Origin: an uncultured Lachnospiraceae bacterium
GTDB taxonomy: Bacteria > Bacillota > Clostridia > Lachnospirales > Lachnospiraceae
NCBI GenBank assembly: GCA_949840805.1
Contig: CATKXR010000040.1
Span: 1 to 44,567 of the forward strand
DNA: 44,567 nucleotides
Reading direction: 5' to 3'
Shown here piece after piece: positions 1-8,341 of the stretch. The translations under genes were made by a program, and so were the position numbers. Within the stretch, counting starts at the first letter, position 1. The number at the start of each line of letters is the position of its first letter. The notes under the pieces were generated by a model. The model did no database searches, was not told where the DNA came from, and worked only from the letters and a program-made list of their open reading frames with translations.

Positions 1-94
1 TTTTGCATTACGATGGTATTATACTTCTCATAAGGGGAATTATCGGGAAGGTCAAACGGGAGGGATAAACTGGCTTTCCCGGAACGGATCGCTA

Positions 95-123
95 TTGTAG
101 CGCACTGAAAAATATGATAGAAT
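95..123 (+). promoter_or_regulatory. Promoter of the Rpn-family gene
   Basis: A TTGTAG -35 element (95-100) and a TAGAAT -10 element (118-123) are separated by 17 bases. They lie about 45 bases before the start codon at 168. This is a sequence match only. Nothing else supportable is seen in bases 1-94. Confidence 0.45.
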
Positions 124-167
124 TTAAACAAGAAAAACAGGGAAAACTATATGGGAGGGGATGTTCT

Positions 168-1034
168 ATGAGCGAATTTCTAATGAAACCTAAAATTGAT
201 TTTGCGTTTAAGGAAATTATGATGGATGAAAAGGCACGCCTTGGCTTCTTGTCCGTCATATTGAAATTAAACCGGGAGGACATCAAAGAGACCAGAATCT
301 TAAATGCCCACCTCAGGAAAAACCATGAGGATGAAAAACAAGGGATTCTGGATGTACGGATCCTGATGGACAATGATACGGAAATTGATATTGAAATTCA
401 ATTGGCGCCTATCCACGTATGGGCGGAGCGTTCTCTTTTTTACCTGTCGAAAATGTACACGGAACAAATCATCAAAGGTCAGGATTATACGGTATTTAAG
501 AAATGTGTGAATATCAGCATTTTGGATTTTGAGTTGTTTCAAGAGGATGAGGAATTTTATTCCTGCTTCCATATCCGGGAAGATACCCGCCACATCCTAT
601 ATACGGATAAAATGGAATTCCATGTACTGGAGCTGCCCAAGCTCCCCCCGGAGTTAAGGGAAGACAGCAGTGATCTTTTATTATGGGCAAAGTTTATCAA
701 TGCGGAGAGGAAGGAGGAATTTGACATGCTGGCAGAACGGAACGCGGATATCAGAAGTGCATACCAGCAGCTTCAGGTGATCAGTCGGGATAGAGAAAAA
801 CGGCTGGAATATGAGGCAAGGGAAAAAGCCTTACGGGATTATAACCAGATGATAATAGAAGCAGAGATGAGAGGGGAAGCCAGAGGAGAGGCTAGAGGAG
901 AAGCCAAAGGAGAAGCCAGAGGAAAAAACGAAATGGCATCTAACATTGCCCGAAATATGTTAGGTTTGAATATTCCTATAGATACAATTATAAAAAGTAC
1001 CGGCTTAACCGCAGAACAAATCAAGAATCTTTAA
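168..1034 (+). CDS. Rpn/YhgA-like PD-(D/E)XK nuclease family protein
   Basis: This 288-residue protein belongs to the Rpn (recombination-promoting nuclease, formerly putative transposase) family. Known members are DNA endonucleases, some acting against phage. The N-terminal MKPKIDFAFKEIM segment and the core ILDVRI...IDIEIQ followed by WAERSLFYLSKMY match the family's nuclease fold, with D and E-x-Q as the metal-site candidates. A linker near residues 225-255 holds the tandem repeat GEARGEARGEAKGEARGK, encoded by 12-base DNA repeats. A 33-residue C-terminal segment ending GLTAEQIKNL follows. I chose ATG 168 rather than an earlier in-frame ATG because GGGAGGGG sits 7 bases upstream. An in-frame internal ATG at 933 also has an AGAGGA site. 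No transposon ends are seen, so the gene stands alone. Confidence 0.85.
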   Translation: MSEFLMKPKIDFAFKEIMMDEKARLGFLSVILKLNREDIKETRILNAHLRKNHEDEKQGILDVRILMDNDTEIDIEIQLAPIHVWAERSLFYLSKMYTEQIIKGQDYTVFKKCVNISILDFELFQEDEEFYSCFHIREDTRHILYTDKMEFHVLELPKLPPELREDSSDLLLWAKFINAERKEEFDMLAERNADIRSAYQQLQVISRDREKRLEYEAREKALRDYNQMIIEAEMRGEARGEARGEAKGEARGKNEMASNIARNMLGLNIPIDTIIKSTGLTAEQIKNL

Positions 1035-1301
1035 CCATTATATGAGGTTTTTCCATTATAAATAAGTTGAAACATATTCTAAACATTGTACACAAAGAAA
1101 AATGACATGAAAGAGGCAAATATTTGTTTTTGCTGAAAGGCTTCAAGGCTATTAATTTTAATCTGTAACGATTGTAATTAGGTATGCCATAGCCTGTTTG
1201 CTGACCAGGTACAAGCTGAAAAAATCCCTAAAATATGCCATTTCTATTGCTTTCTTAGACCGCTCAAAAGGGAGAACCTTTTTGTAAAAAGCCGTGTCCC
1301 G

Positions 1302-1613
1302 GCCTCGCCCTTTGGATATGAAGAAGCCTTCAGCTTCAACGGGCGCGAGATACACAGCCTGACCTACACAGAGGAGGCATGGCTGTTCCTGAACCATCTG
1401 TCCACCATCATCGGGGCAAATGCAATTGAAGAGATTGCCTCCATTGGGGAATCCAAAAACATATCTTATGAAGACCTGACACAGACGCTCATAAAAATCA
1501 AGGCTGGAAAGATGGACGGAGAATGGGTAGTGTATCCAATAAAGAAAAGTGTCCAACGGTTGTGTGGGAAGATACAGTTCAATCCAAACGACCTAACGGA
1601 GTTAAAGCTATAG
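1302..1613 (+). pseudogene. Remnant of an unrecognised protein gene
   Basis: A frame open from 1182 to the stop at 1611-1613 has no usable ATG at its 5' end. From about 1302 its translation reads like ordinary protein (FGYEEAFSFNGREIHSLTY, then EEAWLFLNHLSTIIGANAIEE, ending NPNDLTELKL). This suggests the C-terminal part of a gene whose front was lost. I do not recognise the family. A 132-residue minus-strand ORF covers the same bases (1158-1556) and could be the real one; its end is also protein-like. Nothing else is seen in 1035-1640. Confidence 0.35.
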
Positions 1614-1634
1614 GGCGGTCAGATACTGCCGCCC
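1613..1634 (-). terminator. Weak hairpin after the EamA gene
   Basis: GGGCGG (1613-1618) pairs with CCGCCC (1629-1634), with an inner CAG/CTG pairing in the minus-strand RNA. It starts 7 bases beyond the EamA stop codon. The following T tract is poor (TATAGCTTT), so termination is uncertain. Confidence 0.3.
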
Positions 1635-1640
1635 ATAGAC

Positions 1641-2564
1641 TCATTCACTGTTCCCACTCTCCTTCCCGTTATATTCAGAAAGGAAAAGCCCCGCAACCGC
1701 CAGAACCGTTCCCATAATGGAAACCCATGTCACCGGCTCTTTCAGTACCAGCACGGAAGTCACAAACGTAATGACGGGAATCATGTAAATATAAACGCTG
1801 GTCTTAACCGCTCCAAGGATCTTTACCGCAAGGTTCCATGTGACGAAACAGAGCGCGGAGGCCCCCATCCCAAGATACAGGATATTGAGCAGATGCGTCG
1901 TATCCGCAAACCGTTCCAATCCCATTTCAAAATCAAAAAGGAATAATGCCGGAACCATGAACAAAATTCCATAAAAGAACGTCCTCCGTGTGGTAAGTAC
2001 GACCGGGTAGCCAAAGCTGCTGATCTTCCTTGTCAGAATGGAATAGCACGCCCACACAAATGCCGCAAGGACTGCCAGCACATCCCCTGCCGGGTTCAGT
2101 TCCATCCGGGAGCCGTTAAAGCTGATCAACACAACGCCCGCCATTGCTACCACAAAGCCTATGAAAAAATTTGCTCTTAGCTTCCCTTCCGATTTCAGGA
2201 ACAAGCGTGACAGTATCGCCGTGAAAAATGGTGCAACCGAGATGATAACTCCCACATTAGATGCCATCGTGTATGTAAGCGCAATATTCTCCAACAGGTA
2301 ATATAAGCATATCCCGCTTAAACCCGCCAACACAAAAGTCAGCTCCTGCCTGCACCCCACACCTTTCATACGATGCGGGCAGGCAAGAAACAATGCCGCA
2401 AAACCCATGACAAATCGAAAAAACAATATTTCCACTGGCCTGAAATCCACAAGCAGGACTTTAGTAGATATGAATGTCGTCCCCCATATGATGATCGTGA
2501 ACAGCGCCGCCAGACACCCGATGAAGCGGGGTGCGCTGTGTCCGGCTGATCTCCTATTTCTCAT
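1641..2564 (-). CDS. EamA/DMT-family membrane transporter
   Basis: This 307-residue protein has about ten hydrophobic segments in two EamA repeats. Family hallmarks include FTIIIWGTTFISTKVLL near the N-terminus and a C-terminal repeat with SVLVLKEPVTWVSIMGTVL, the usual LGE/KEP-type signature. Drug/metabolite transporters of this group export amino acids, metabolites or drugs; the substrate cannot be read here. A longer frame reaches 2621, but ATG 2564 (MRNRRSAGH) is preferred. It overlaps the end of the upstream AraC gene by 11 bases and has a GGTGG site inside that gene, suggesting translational coupling. The AraC protein is therefore the likely regulator of this exporter. Confidence 0.88.
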   Translation of the reverse strand: MRNRRSAGHSAPRFIGCLAALFTIIIWGTTFISTKVLLVDFRPVEILFFRFVMGFAALFLACPHRMKGVGCRQELTFVLAGLSGICLYYLLENIALTYTMASNVGVIISVAPFFTAILSRLFLKSEGKLRANFFIGFVVAMAGVVLISFNGSRMELNPAGDVLAVLAAFVWACYSILTRKISSFGYPVVLTTRRTFFYGILFMVPALFLFDFEMGLERFADTTHLLNILYLGMGASALCFVTWNLAVKILGAVKTSVYIYMIPVITFVTSVLVLKEPVTWVSIMGTVLAVAGLFLSEYNGKESGNSE

Positions 2565-3396
2565 ACTGTCCACCGTCCCCGTCTTTTTCCGAAAATATTT
2601 CACGGTAAGTCCCCGGCGCAAGCCCTATGAACTGATTGAAATAATTTGTAAAATGGCTCTGGTCTGAAAACCCTGTCCTTATAGCTGCCTCCACAGGCGG
2701 CATACCATCCGATAACAGCTTTTTTGCCTCATTGATGCGGACTGTCTCAAGGTAACGGTACGGCGTAACTCCTTTTTCTTTCGTAAAGGCCCGCAGCAGC
2801 GTTGACTTGCTAAGCCCGGCATGACGGCATATCTGATCTAAATAAATGTGATCCGTATAATGCTCTTCCATGTACTCACAAGCCCTCTCAATCTCCTGCC
2901 TGCACTCTGGGATGCAGCTTTCAAAAGGCTTCCCATAATTCAGAATGAGGTACGAAAGCAGAAACAGCAAGGTTTCCTCCTTCTTAAACTCCCCTGTCCC
3001 ATTCATGGCCATCTCATGCAGCAGGCGCAGGTGACAGCCTATTTCCTCATCGTAAATAACATTCTTTGAAAACCCAGGAAGTTCCCGTTTCCCCGTAACT
3101 TCCTCTGCCAAATCGATCATGACCTCCCTTGAAATGTTGAATCCCCGATAATCAAACGTCCCTTCATCGCTCTGCACGCAGGCATGGGTGTCCCCCGGAT
3201 TGAAAAGCACAATACTGCCTTCCTCTATTGTATATTCCCTGTCGCGGCAGGACAGGATGCGCTCCCCTTTCTCCACAAAACCTATGACATAATGCTCATG
3301 GAAATGGCTTGGAAACGGCTGCACTATCCCTTCAAAACGGTATGATTCCATCCTTAATTCATCATCATACACTACTGCCCTTATTTCTTTTTTCAT
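2554..3396 (-). CDS. AraC-family transcriptional regulator with cupin sensor domain
   Basis: This 280-residue regulator has an N-terminal cupin-like ligand domain (SHFHEHYVIGFVEKGER, then GSIVLFNPGDTHAC). The C-terminal AraC DNA-binding domain has two helix-turn-helix units: HIYLDQICRHAGLSKSTLLRAF and the closing ...AIRTGFSDQSHFTNYFNQFIG. Length and layout are typical of the family. Frame extension to 3465 is possible, but ATG 3396 has GAGGAGGT 8 bases upstream and is clearly the start. The gene overlaps the following EamA exporter by 11 bases, so the pair forms a two-gene operon. The ligand is unknown; the HxH cupin segment suits small aromatic, sugar or amino-acid effectors. Confidence 0.92.
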   Translation of the reverse strand: MKKEIRAVVYDDELRMESYRFEGIVQPFPSHFHEHYVIGFVEKGERILSCRDREYTIEEGSIVLFNPGDTHACVQSDEGTFDYRGFNISREVMIDLAEEVTGKRELPGFSKNVIYDEEIGCHLRLLHEMAMNGTGEFKKEETLLFLLSYLILNYGKPFESCIPECRQEIERACEYMEEHYTDHIYLDQICRHAGLSKSTLLRAFTKEKGVTPYRYLETVRINEAKKLLSDGMPPVEAAIRTGFSDQSHFTNYFNQFIGLAPGTYREIFSEKDGDGGQYEK

Positions 3397-3570
3397 GTGG
3401 ATTACCTCCTCATCAAAAGCCATTTTACCTCTTATTTTTTCCTGTGTCTTGTAAAATATCTTCATTTTTCAGATTTATCGATTTTATTTCCTGCTGGTAT
3501 TATCTGAATCCAACATATCTTTGGGACTTAAATTACTCTCATTATTCCCCACAAAGCGGCACAAACGGGA

Positions 3571-3619
3571 ACCGCCGCATGTGGCGGTGAAGGTTCTTAC
3601 TTAAGATTGGGTAAGAACC
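3571..3619. terminator. Two adjacent hairpins downstream of the MBL-fold gene
   Basis: ACCGCC/GGCGGT (3571-3576 with 3583-3588) and a 9-base perfect stem GGTTCTTAC/GTAAGAACC (3592-3600 with 3611-3619) lie in the 256-base gap between the AraC start and the MBL-fold gene end. On the minus strand they follow the MBL gene, but the T tracts are weak. They could be a terminator or a small structured element. Confidence 0.35.
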
Positions 3620-3652
3620 ATGGCAAACCATAGCGGCGGACTGCATATTTCC

Positions 3653-4530
3653 TTATACTCTCTGCCAGAGCAGCATATGGTCCTGAAATTCAGCCGACAA
3701 TTTCCCGGTATCTTTCAACCAGGAAAGATAAGAACGCATCGTACTGCCAACCAACACATACTGTTCAAAATTCATGGAAAGACCATAGTCTTTGAATAAT
3801 TCCTGCAGAATCTGTTCAAAGCAAATTGGCTTTTTGCAGATGGATAAAATCCACTCTGCCACTTCATGCACCTTATCCCTATTGTAACGGACAATTTCCT
3901 TCACATCAGCAGATGCGTCTGCGTGAGCGGGAACGAACATGGCCGCCTCCATCTGCTCCACCTTATTCAACGTCTCCAAATATGCGCCCACATCATAGAT
4001 AAAGGAAACTGCATACTTATCCAGCGTCTCCTTGCTGCTGATACAATCTGCCAGGAACACCACATCGTCCGGCATACGGAACCCCACCATGTCAAAAAAA
4101 TGTCCCGACAAGGATATTATTTCAATCTCCTTCGGGAAACTCTTATCTAAAAAATCTGTTACGCTGCTCTCCTGCGCCATCAGGAATTTATGCCGCAAAT
4201 CCTTACCGGATAACCGCCATAAAGGAAGGACGGCTCCAACACCGGGTATTTGGTAAAAGCCGCCTCTATGCCGCCGGAATAAACCTTACATCCTGTCTGC
4301 CCCTGCAGGTATCTGTTCCCGCCGATATGATCTGCGTTAGAATGGGTATTCAGGATTGCCGCCAGATGCCACCCATTCTTATTCAGTATCTGTCTGACCT
4401 TCTTCCCAGCATCCTTGTCATTCCCGCTGTCAACCAAATAGACATGATCCTCCTCCGCCACATAGACACCTATCTTCGCCGGGCAGTTTATGTAATAACA
4501 TTTCTCACTGACCTGCACCAATTCATACAT
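3653..4530 (-). pseudogene. Metallo-beta-lactamase-fold hydrolase, frameshifted
   Basis: Two minus-strand frames together give one MBL-fold hydrolase of about 292 residues. The front part (ATG 4530, AAAGGAGG site 8 bases upstream) holds YLVDSGNDKDAGKKV and the metal-binding segment NTHSNADHIGGN. It runs off frame after LYGGYP and stops at 4180. The second frame resumes with KDLRHKFLMAQESSVTDFLD and continues to 3653, including GHFFDMVGFR and MFVPAHADA (late metal-site His and Asp). The join lies near 4200-4210 and is explained by loss of one base. The substrate is unknown. Either the gene is a recent pseudogene or the frameshift is a sequencing error, since both halves look otherwise intact. 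Confidence 0.8.
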
Positions 4531-4980
4531 TTTTCGTTTCCTCCTTTCATTGTTCGAATAAAATATCACGTTATAGACAGCACAGAAACATTGTGATATG
4601 TGTGGGAAATATCAGCCCCAAACCCTGTGGATTCCTTTTCCTGCAGAGCCACTTTTTTCCGCCCATTACTATTTTCAATGTTCCTTGTGGCATGTCCCCG
4701 CCATAAGATGATTGTTTTCCATTTTCCTTTGATCATGTCATGCACAAATTCCAAAGGACAAATATGTATTCTGTTCTTATTTTCATAGGCTGATACCCCC
4801 TTTCCATCTCCTATTATTTCGGCCGAAAACCGTTTTCACTAAAGTAAAAGCGTCCTCTGAATTATATTATAAGAATTTTCTGTTTTTCATTGATCTCCGC
4901 ATTTTTATTTCCGTATCCATCACCCATAAACCTTCTAATCACTATAAAAGGATTCCCTGTCTGCTTTTATTTAAACTTAA
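4531..4980. other. Gap without a supportable gene
   Basis: About 450 AT-rich bases lie between the MBL-fold start and a strong hairpin at 4981. Short frames on both strands lack ribosome binding sites and recognisable sequence. I see no RNA gene or repeat here. Confidence 0.5.
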
Positions 4981-5016
4981 CACAGTCGAGAATCTGAAAA
5001 CGGATTCTCGACTGTG
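4981..5016 (-). terminator. 14-bp perfect hairpin after the wall-binding protein gene
   Basis: CACAGTCGAGAATC (4981-4994) pairs perfectly with GATTCTCGACTGTG (5003-5016) around an 8-base loop. It lies 110 bases past the stop of the minus-strand gene at 5127. The minus-strand tail TTAAGTTTAAAT is a modest T tract; the plus side has CTTTT. It probably acts on the minus strand. Confidence 0.6.
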
Positions 5017-5126
5017 CTTTTCATACTAAATATAGATATTTTATAAACGCGATAAAAAATACTTAAAAATTAATAATAGGAAAAGAGTGCAATTACTTAC
5101 TTATATATTATTTATCAATCGATATC

Positions 5127-6542
5127 TTAATCCTCCTTCACCCATTTTTCGCTTCCTTCATATGTAACTACGCCTTCGCTGTTTGTGCAGTAGTATCTGC
5201 CATCTGCATTTCTGACATTTTTCTTATTTTTCTGAATCTTTCCTGTATAATTGATCAGGTATTCATCTCCGCCATAGCTTACCTTTTCCAGCCTGGCATC
5301 CCGGTCCGCCTTTAACAGGCGCCCTTTAATATAAATGGAACCGTTATCGATACCATCATATCCTTCGCCCTGAGTACCGCCTGATTTTCTGAATTCGTAA
5401 GTATAATCTTCGCCGTCCACCTCAATCTTGACAGTCCCTGTCGCCATGGCGCCTTCCTTTGGCGAATTGCCAAAGAAATATACCTGCCATGCATCTGCCT
5501 CCTTTGGCAGGTCATTCTCATTTTCAATCTCTACATAGCTCTGGATTTCCCTGTCGTTGACCGACATCTTATAGAGTCCGAGCAGCATCTTTCCGTATTC
5601 GTCAAATCCGTAATACCGGCCATTGATCTTCTTGATCTGGCTCTTCACCAGTTCTCCTGAATTTTGGGCATAATACCAGCGTTCTTCCCCATCGTCATAC
5701 CCTTCCGGGTCAATATTCTCATCGGGAACCGCCTGGAACCATCCCTTTGCCTGCCAGCACTGTTCCGGTTTATTATAATACAGATTGTTTGATGAAGCCA
5801 GGATCACATGATCAGGAGTGCTGTACCAGCTAAACCGTGCATTCCCCTCTTCCTCAAACCGGTATTTCCGTCCGTTTATCGTTCTGGTAGTATTCTGTAC
5901 CTTCTTGCCATTAGACCCAAACCAGAACCAGTGATATCCATCAAAATCTTCCTGGCTGTTATCCTCGTCGTCTGTCTCCAGCTTTTCCCACCTGTTTGAC
6001 CTCTGCCTCCCGTCATTGGCTGCTCCCAGATAGTACATGCCTGTCTTCCAGGCATCCTCGTCGTCTACCCTTCCCGATTCTTCATCCACCCAGCCATATA
6101 ACATCCTTGCCTCTTCATCAAAAGCATACTTAGAACCGCCTATGGTCTTAAAGGTAGTCTTCCCTGAACCGGGCGCTTTATAGGCCTTTCCGCTCGCTCC
6201 CAGATAGTACCAGCACGTATCCGCCGCGCCTTCTCCGTCGTCGGTGTTGTCAAGCTCCCGCCATTCATTCTTTACCATGGCTCCTGCTTCATTGACATAA
6301 TAATAGTCATCTCCATCCTCCACCAGACTGTCGGTAAGCATTTCTCCGTCCGAATCCAGCCAAAACCAGTGGTCTCCTGATTTTTTCCAACACTCGGTTG
6401 CCATGTCCCCTCCGGAATTGTAATACCGCCAAACACCTCCTTCCTCCTGCCATCCGGCTGCAGCCAGTGATGTCATTGACATTCCTATCGTAAATGCAAT
6501 TGCTGCACAGGGGACCAATGCTTGTTTTGTTTTCTTTCTCAT
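5127..6542 (-). CDS. Secreted cell-wall-binding repeat protein
   Basis: This 471-residue exported protein starts with a clear signal peptide (MRKKTKQALVPC...SMTSLAAA, cleavage near residue 29). The rest is built from CW_binding/choline-binding-type repeats rich in W, Y, G and D, such as GWQEEGGVWRYYNSGGDMAT, DHWFWLDSDGEMLTDSL and RWYYAQNSGELVKSQIKKI. Such repeats bind choline or other teichoic-acid or glucan ligands on the cell surface. No catalytic domain is visible, so it may be an adhesin or surface-bound accessory protein. ATG 6542 has AGGAG about 9 bases upstream; a frame extension to 6626 lacks a site. It stands alone, with a MerR-like promoter upstream and a hairpin downstream. Confidence 0.85.
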   Translation of the reverse strand: MRKKTKQALVPCAAIAFTIGMSMTSLAAAGWQEEGGVWRYYNSGGDMATECWKKSGDHWFWLDSDGEMLTDSLVEDGDDYYYVNEAGAMVKNEWRELDNTDDGEGAADTCWYYLGASGKAYKAPGSGKTTFKTIGGSKYAFDEEARMLYGWVDEESGRVDDEDAWKTGMYYLGAANDGRQRSNRWEKLETDDEDNSQEDFDGYHWFWFGSNGKKVQNTTRTINGRKYRFEEEGNARFSWYSTPDHVILASSNNLYYNKPEQCWQAKGWFQAVPDENIDPEGYDDGEERWYYAQNSGELVKSQIKKINGRYYGFDEYGKMLLGLYKMSVNDREIQSYVEIENENDLPKEADAWQVYFFGNSPKEGAMATGTVKIEVDGEDYTYEFRKSGGTQGEGYDGIDNGSIYIKGRLLKADRDARLEKVSYGGDEYLINYTGKIQKNKKNVRNADGRYYCTNSEGVVTYEGSEKWVKED

Positions 6543-6628
6543 AATCTTTTCTCCTTTCCGACTTTTAAATGGTTGTTTTATACCATTTTTCTTTGCCGTC
6601 TGTTTGTATCGTCTGCCGATAACCACAC

Positions 6629-6657
6629 TTTACACCTTGGAATAGTTCCAGGGTCAA
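6629..6657 (-). promoter_or_regulatory. MerR-type promoter for the wall-binding protein
   Basis: Read on the minus strand, TTGACC (6652-6657) is followed by the dyad CCCTGGAAC-TA-TTCCAAGG, then TGTAAAGT. With TAAAGT as -10 the spacer is 19 bases, the elongated spacing typical of MerR-regulated promoters. With TGTAAA it is 17. The dyad lies between the two elements, as MerR operators do. No merR gene is in this window. Apart from this and the promoter at 6968, the 6543-7046 gap shows nothing. Confidence 0.5.
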
Positions 6658-6967
6658 TAGTCTGGAAAGTTCTGTAAGAAAGCGTAATTGATTTGTTATT
6701 TTGTCACAAAACTGTTAATATTTTACAAGTAAATGGTTGATTATTTCAAAAAACCTTGCTTCAGGCGGCTTTGCGGACGTGATTCTGCCAGAAATAAGGA
6801 TTTATATCTCCCCCTGCAAAATGGCGTTCTATTGCGTAACATATCCATAGCAAAAGGAGCGCTGAAGCTATGGCTGTTTTCCAAGAGAATCACAACGGAA
6901 TATGCCCGATGACGGTTTTGGTGAAGTTTTGAAAGAAATTTTAGAAATGTCAAATATTTTGCCGTTG

Positions 6968-6996
6968 TTGCAATTATTCAGAAGTCCGTATATAAT
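6968..6996 (+). promoter_or_regulatory. Strong promoter of the small barrel protein gene
   Basis: TTGCAA (6968-6973), a 17-base spacer and a perfect TATAAT (6991-6996) lie 50 bases before ATG 7047. Confidence 0.65.
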
Positions 6997-7046
6997 TATG
7001 GCGTGTAATTTTTCTGAAAGGGCAAAAAGGAAAGGAGGATTGAAAT

Positions 7047-7394
7047 ATGCCATTTACTGAAATATGTATTTATCAAGTCAAGCCGCAAAAAACAGAGGAA
7101 TTTGAAGCACTAATGCTTGAAGCTAAAAGTTTCTTGGAAAAACAGGAGGGTTTGCTTCTGCTTCGTTTTGCCAAAAGAGGGTATCACATAGATATGGAGC
7201 AAATCAAAGAAGGGCTTCCACCACTTAAAATTACCCGTATTGTAAAAAGTGTTAAGTATATGCTTTATTGGGAATTTGACACAAAAGAAAGCTACGGGGC
7301 AGCACAAAAGAATCTTTACAACAGTTATTGGAAGTCTATCGAAAAGTGCTTAGTTGTTCCGCATGACAAATATTTAGGGGAGGGCATGTTTTAA
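7047..7394 (+). CDS. Small dimeric alpha-beta-barrel (ABM/EthD-like) protein
   Basis: This 115-residue protein resembles the antibiotic-biosynthesis-monooxygenase/EthD ferredoxin-like superfamily. It has an opening strand ICIYQVKPQKTEEFEALM, a helix that includes LEKQEGLLLLRF, and later YMLYWEFDTKESYGAAQ, the usual arrangement of a strand followed by helix. Such proteins form dimeric barrels and act as monooxygenases, isomerases or haem-degrading or sensing proteins; nothing points to one of these. The start is secure: AAAGGAGG lies 8 bases upstream and a consensus promoter precedes it. It is transcribed alone, opposite to its neighbours. Confidence 0.6.
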   Translation: MPFTEICIYQVKPQKTEEFEALMLEAKSFLEKQEGLLLLRFAKRGYHIDMEQIKEGLPPLKITRIVKSVKYMLYWEFDTKESYGAAQKNLYNSYWKSIEKCLVVPHDKYLGEGMF

Positions 7395-7592
7395 TGATTC
7401 TGGCATATTGTGGTTTGAATCGTAATATATGAATCTTTCTCTGCAATAAAAAACCCCCTCTATCAGCGCCTTCTGCGCACCTGTAAATCTAACCGCAGGT
7501 TTCACTACGCCGTCGTCTCACAGACGCACAGATGACACCGATATCAGACAATTGATTCACCGATATTTAAGCGGTGTTGTACTAGACAACAC

Positions 7593-7638
7593 AAAAACCT
7601 TGCAAATACGGGCTTTTCCCCATATTTACAAGGTTTTT
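7593..7638 (-). terminator. Terminator of tRNA-Gln
   Basis: AAAAACCTTG(C/T)AAATA(C/T)GGG-type arms at 7593-7612 and 7618-7638 pair over almost their whole length, with G-U wobbles in minus-strand RNA, and end in TTTTTG. It begins 5 bases beyond the tRNA 3' end. Confidence 0.8.
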
Positions 7639-7643
7639 AAGAA

Positions 7644-7716
7644 CTGGGCTAGCTGGATTCGAACCAGCGAAATGCAGGAGTCAAAGTCCTGTGCCTTACC
7701 GCTTGGCGATAGCCCA
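7644..7716 (-). tRNA. tRNA-Gln (anticodon TTG)
   Basis: This 73-base tRNA has a 7-bp acceptor stem (TGGGCTA/TAGCCCA) with discriminator G, a D arm GCC...GGC, an anticodon stem CAGGA/TCCTG around CTTTGAC (anticodon TTG, reading CAA), and a T arm GCTGG-TTCGAAT-CCAGC. CCA is not encoded. Its own promoter lies at 7776-7804 and a terminator follows directly, so it is a single-tRNA unit. Confidence 0.97.
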
Positions 7717-7775
7717 AAATCAAATCCTCAAGGCTTTTCGGGTCTTTTTCATGTACTTGCCCCGAGTTCTTATTT

Positions 7776-7804
7776 ATAATAGCATAGTTTTTATAGGTTT
7801 GCAA
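7776..7804 (-). promoter_or_regulatory. Promoter of tRNA-Gln
   Basis: Minus-strand TTGCAA (7799-7804), a 17-base spacer and TATTAT (7776-7781) place the transcript start about 50 bases before the mature tRNA 5' end. Confidence 0.65.
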
Positions 7805-7969
7805 GCTAAAAAACGTTCTCGCTCCGTCCATCACGAAGGCGCTAAGTCAAAAAGATTTTTCAACAAAAACGTAACCTCCTGCAATAATCCTTAAACAGTT
7901 ACAATCAAAGACAGCCCCAAAGCCCAAAATCCGCTCTGAGACTGCCTTACCGTTTCATATTATCTTATA

Positions 7970-8254
7970 TCATGAATTCGCATTTTTCTTCGCATAATAA
8001 GCTTCCAACTTTGTCACAAATTCTTCTCTCTCGCTGTCTTCAAATCCCCGGAAATACACCTGGTCAATATCGTTGTGATTAAACAAAAACTGCCCCTGGT
8101 TCCCCACGTTGCCTTCCGGATAGATCACTCCGATATAATCAAATTCCTCTCCTGTCTCTCCCTTTTTCTGCTTCACGCCAAAAATCATCAGCCGCTTTTT
8201 TCCACCTTTCAAAAGGATCACGGAACCGATTGGCAATAATTCTCTAATATTCAT
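7970..8254 (-). CDS. DUF4176 family protein (type VII locus associated), short copy
   Basis: This 94-residue protein is the last gene of the effector operon. Family features are LLPIGSVILLKGGKKRLMIF, a YIGVIYPEGN segment and FNHNDIDQVYFRGFED. It is clearly a paralogue of the protein at 11612-11932 (PIGSVVLLKDGIKRVMVYG, FDHDQIQLVYFIGFQD). DUF4176 genes are often found beside Firmicute type VII effector genes; their role is not settled, and an adaptor, chaperone or immunity role is conceivable. ATG 8254 (MNIRELL) has AGGAGG about 8 bases upstream; a longer frame to 8293 lacks a site. It lies 87 bases after a candidate toxin gene. Confidence 0.8.
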   Translation of the reverse strand: MNIRELLPIGSVILLKGGKKRLMIFGVKQKKGETGEEFDYIGVIYPEGNVGNQGQFLFNHNDIDQVYFRGFEDSEREEFVTKLEAYYAKKNANS

Positions 8255-8341
8255 TTTCTTATCCTCCTGCTTTTCATTTATATGATAATTCAATATCCTG
8301 CATTTGATCTACGCTTAAGAAAGCCATACAAAAAATCTCTG

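Noticed and set aside
839..930. Tandem repeats considered as a CRISPR array
   Set aside because: The units are contiguous 12-base in-frame codon repeats without spacers, within a coding region. No CRISPR array or cas gene is seen anywhere in the window.
168..1034. Insertion sequence call for the Rpn gene
   Set aside because: Despite the old name (transposase-like), no terminal inverted repeats or target duplications were found. Rpn proteins are nucleases rather than typical IS transposases.
4566..4788. Short ORFs on both strands upstream of the MBL-fold gene
   Set aside because: Mutual shadows without ribosome sites or recognisable sequence.
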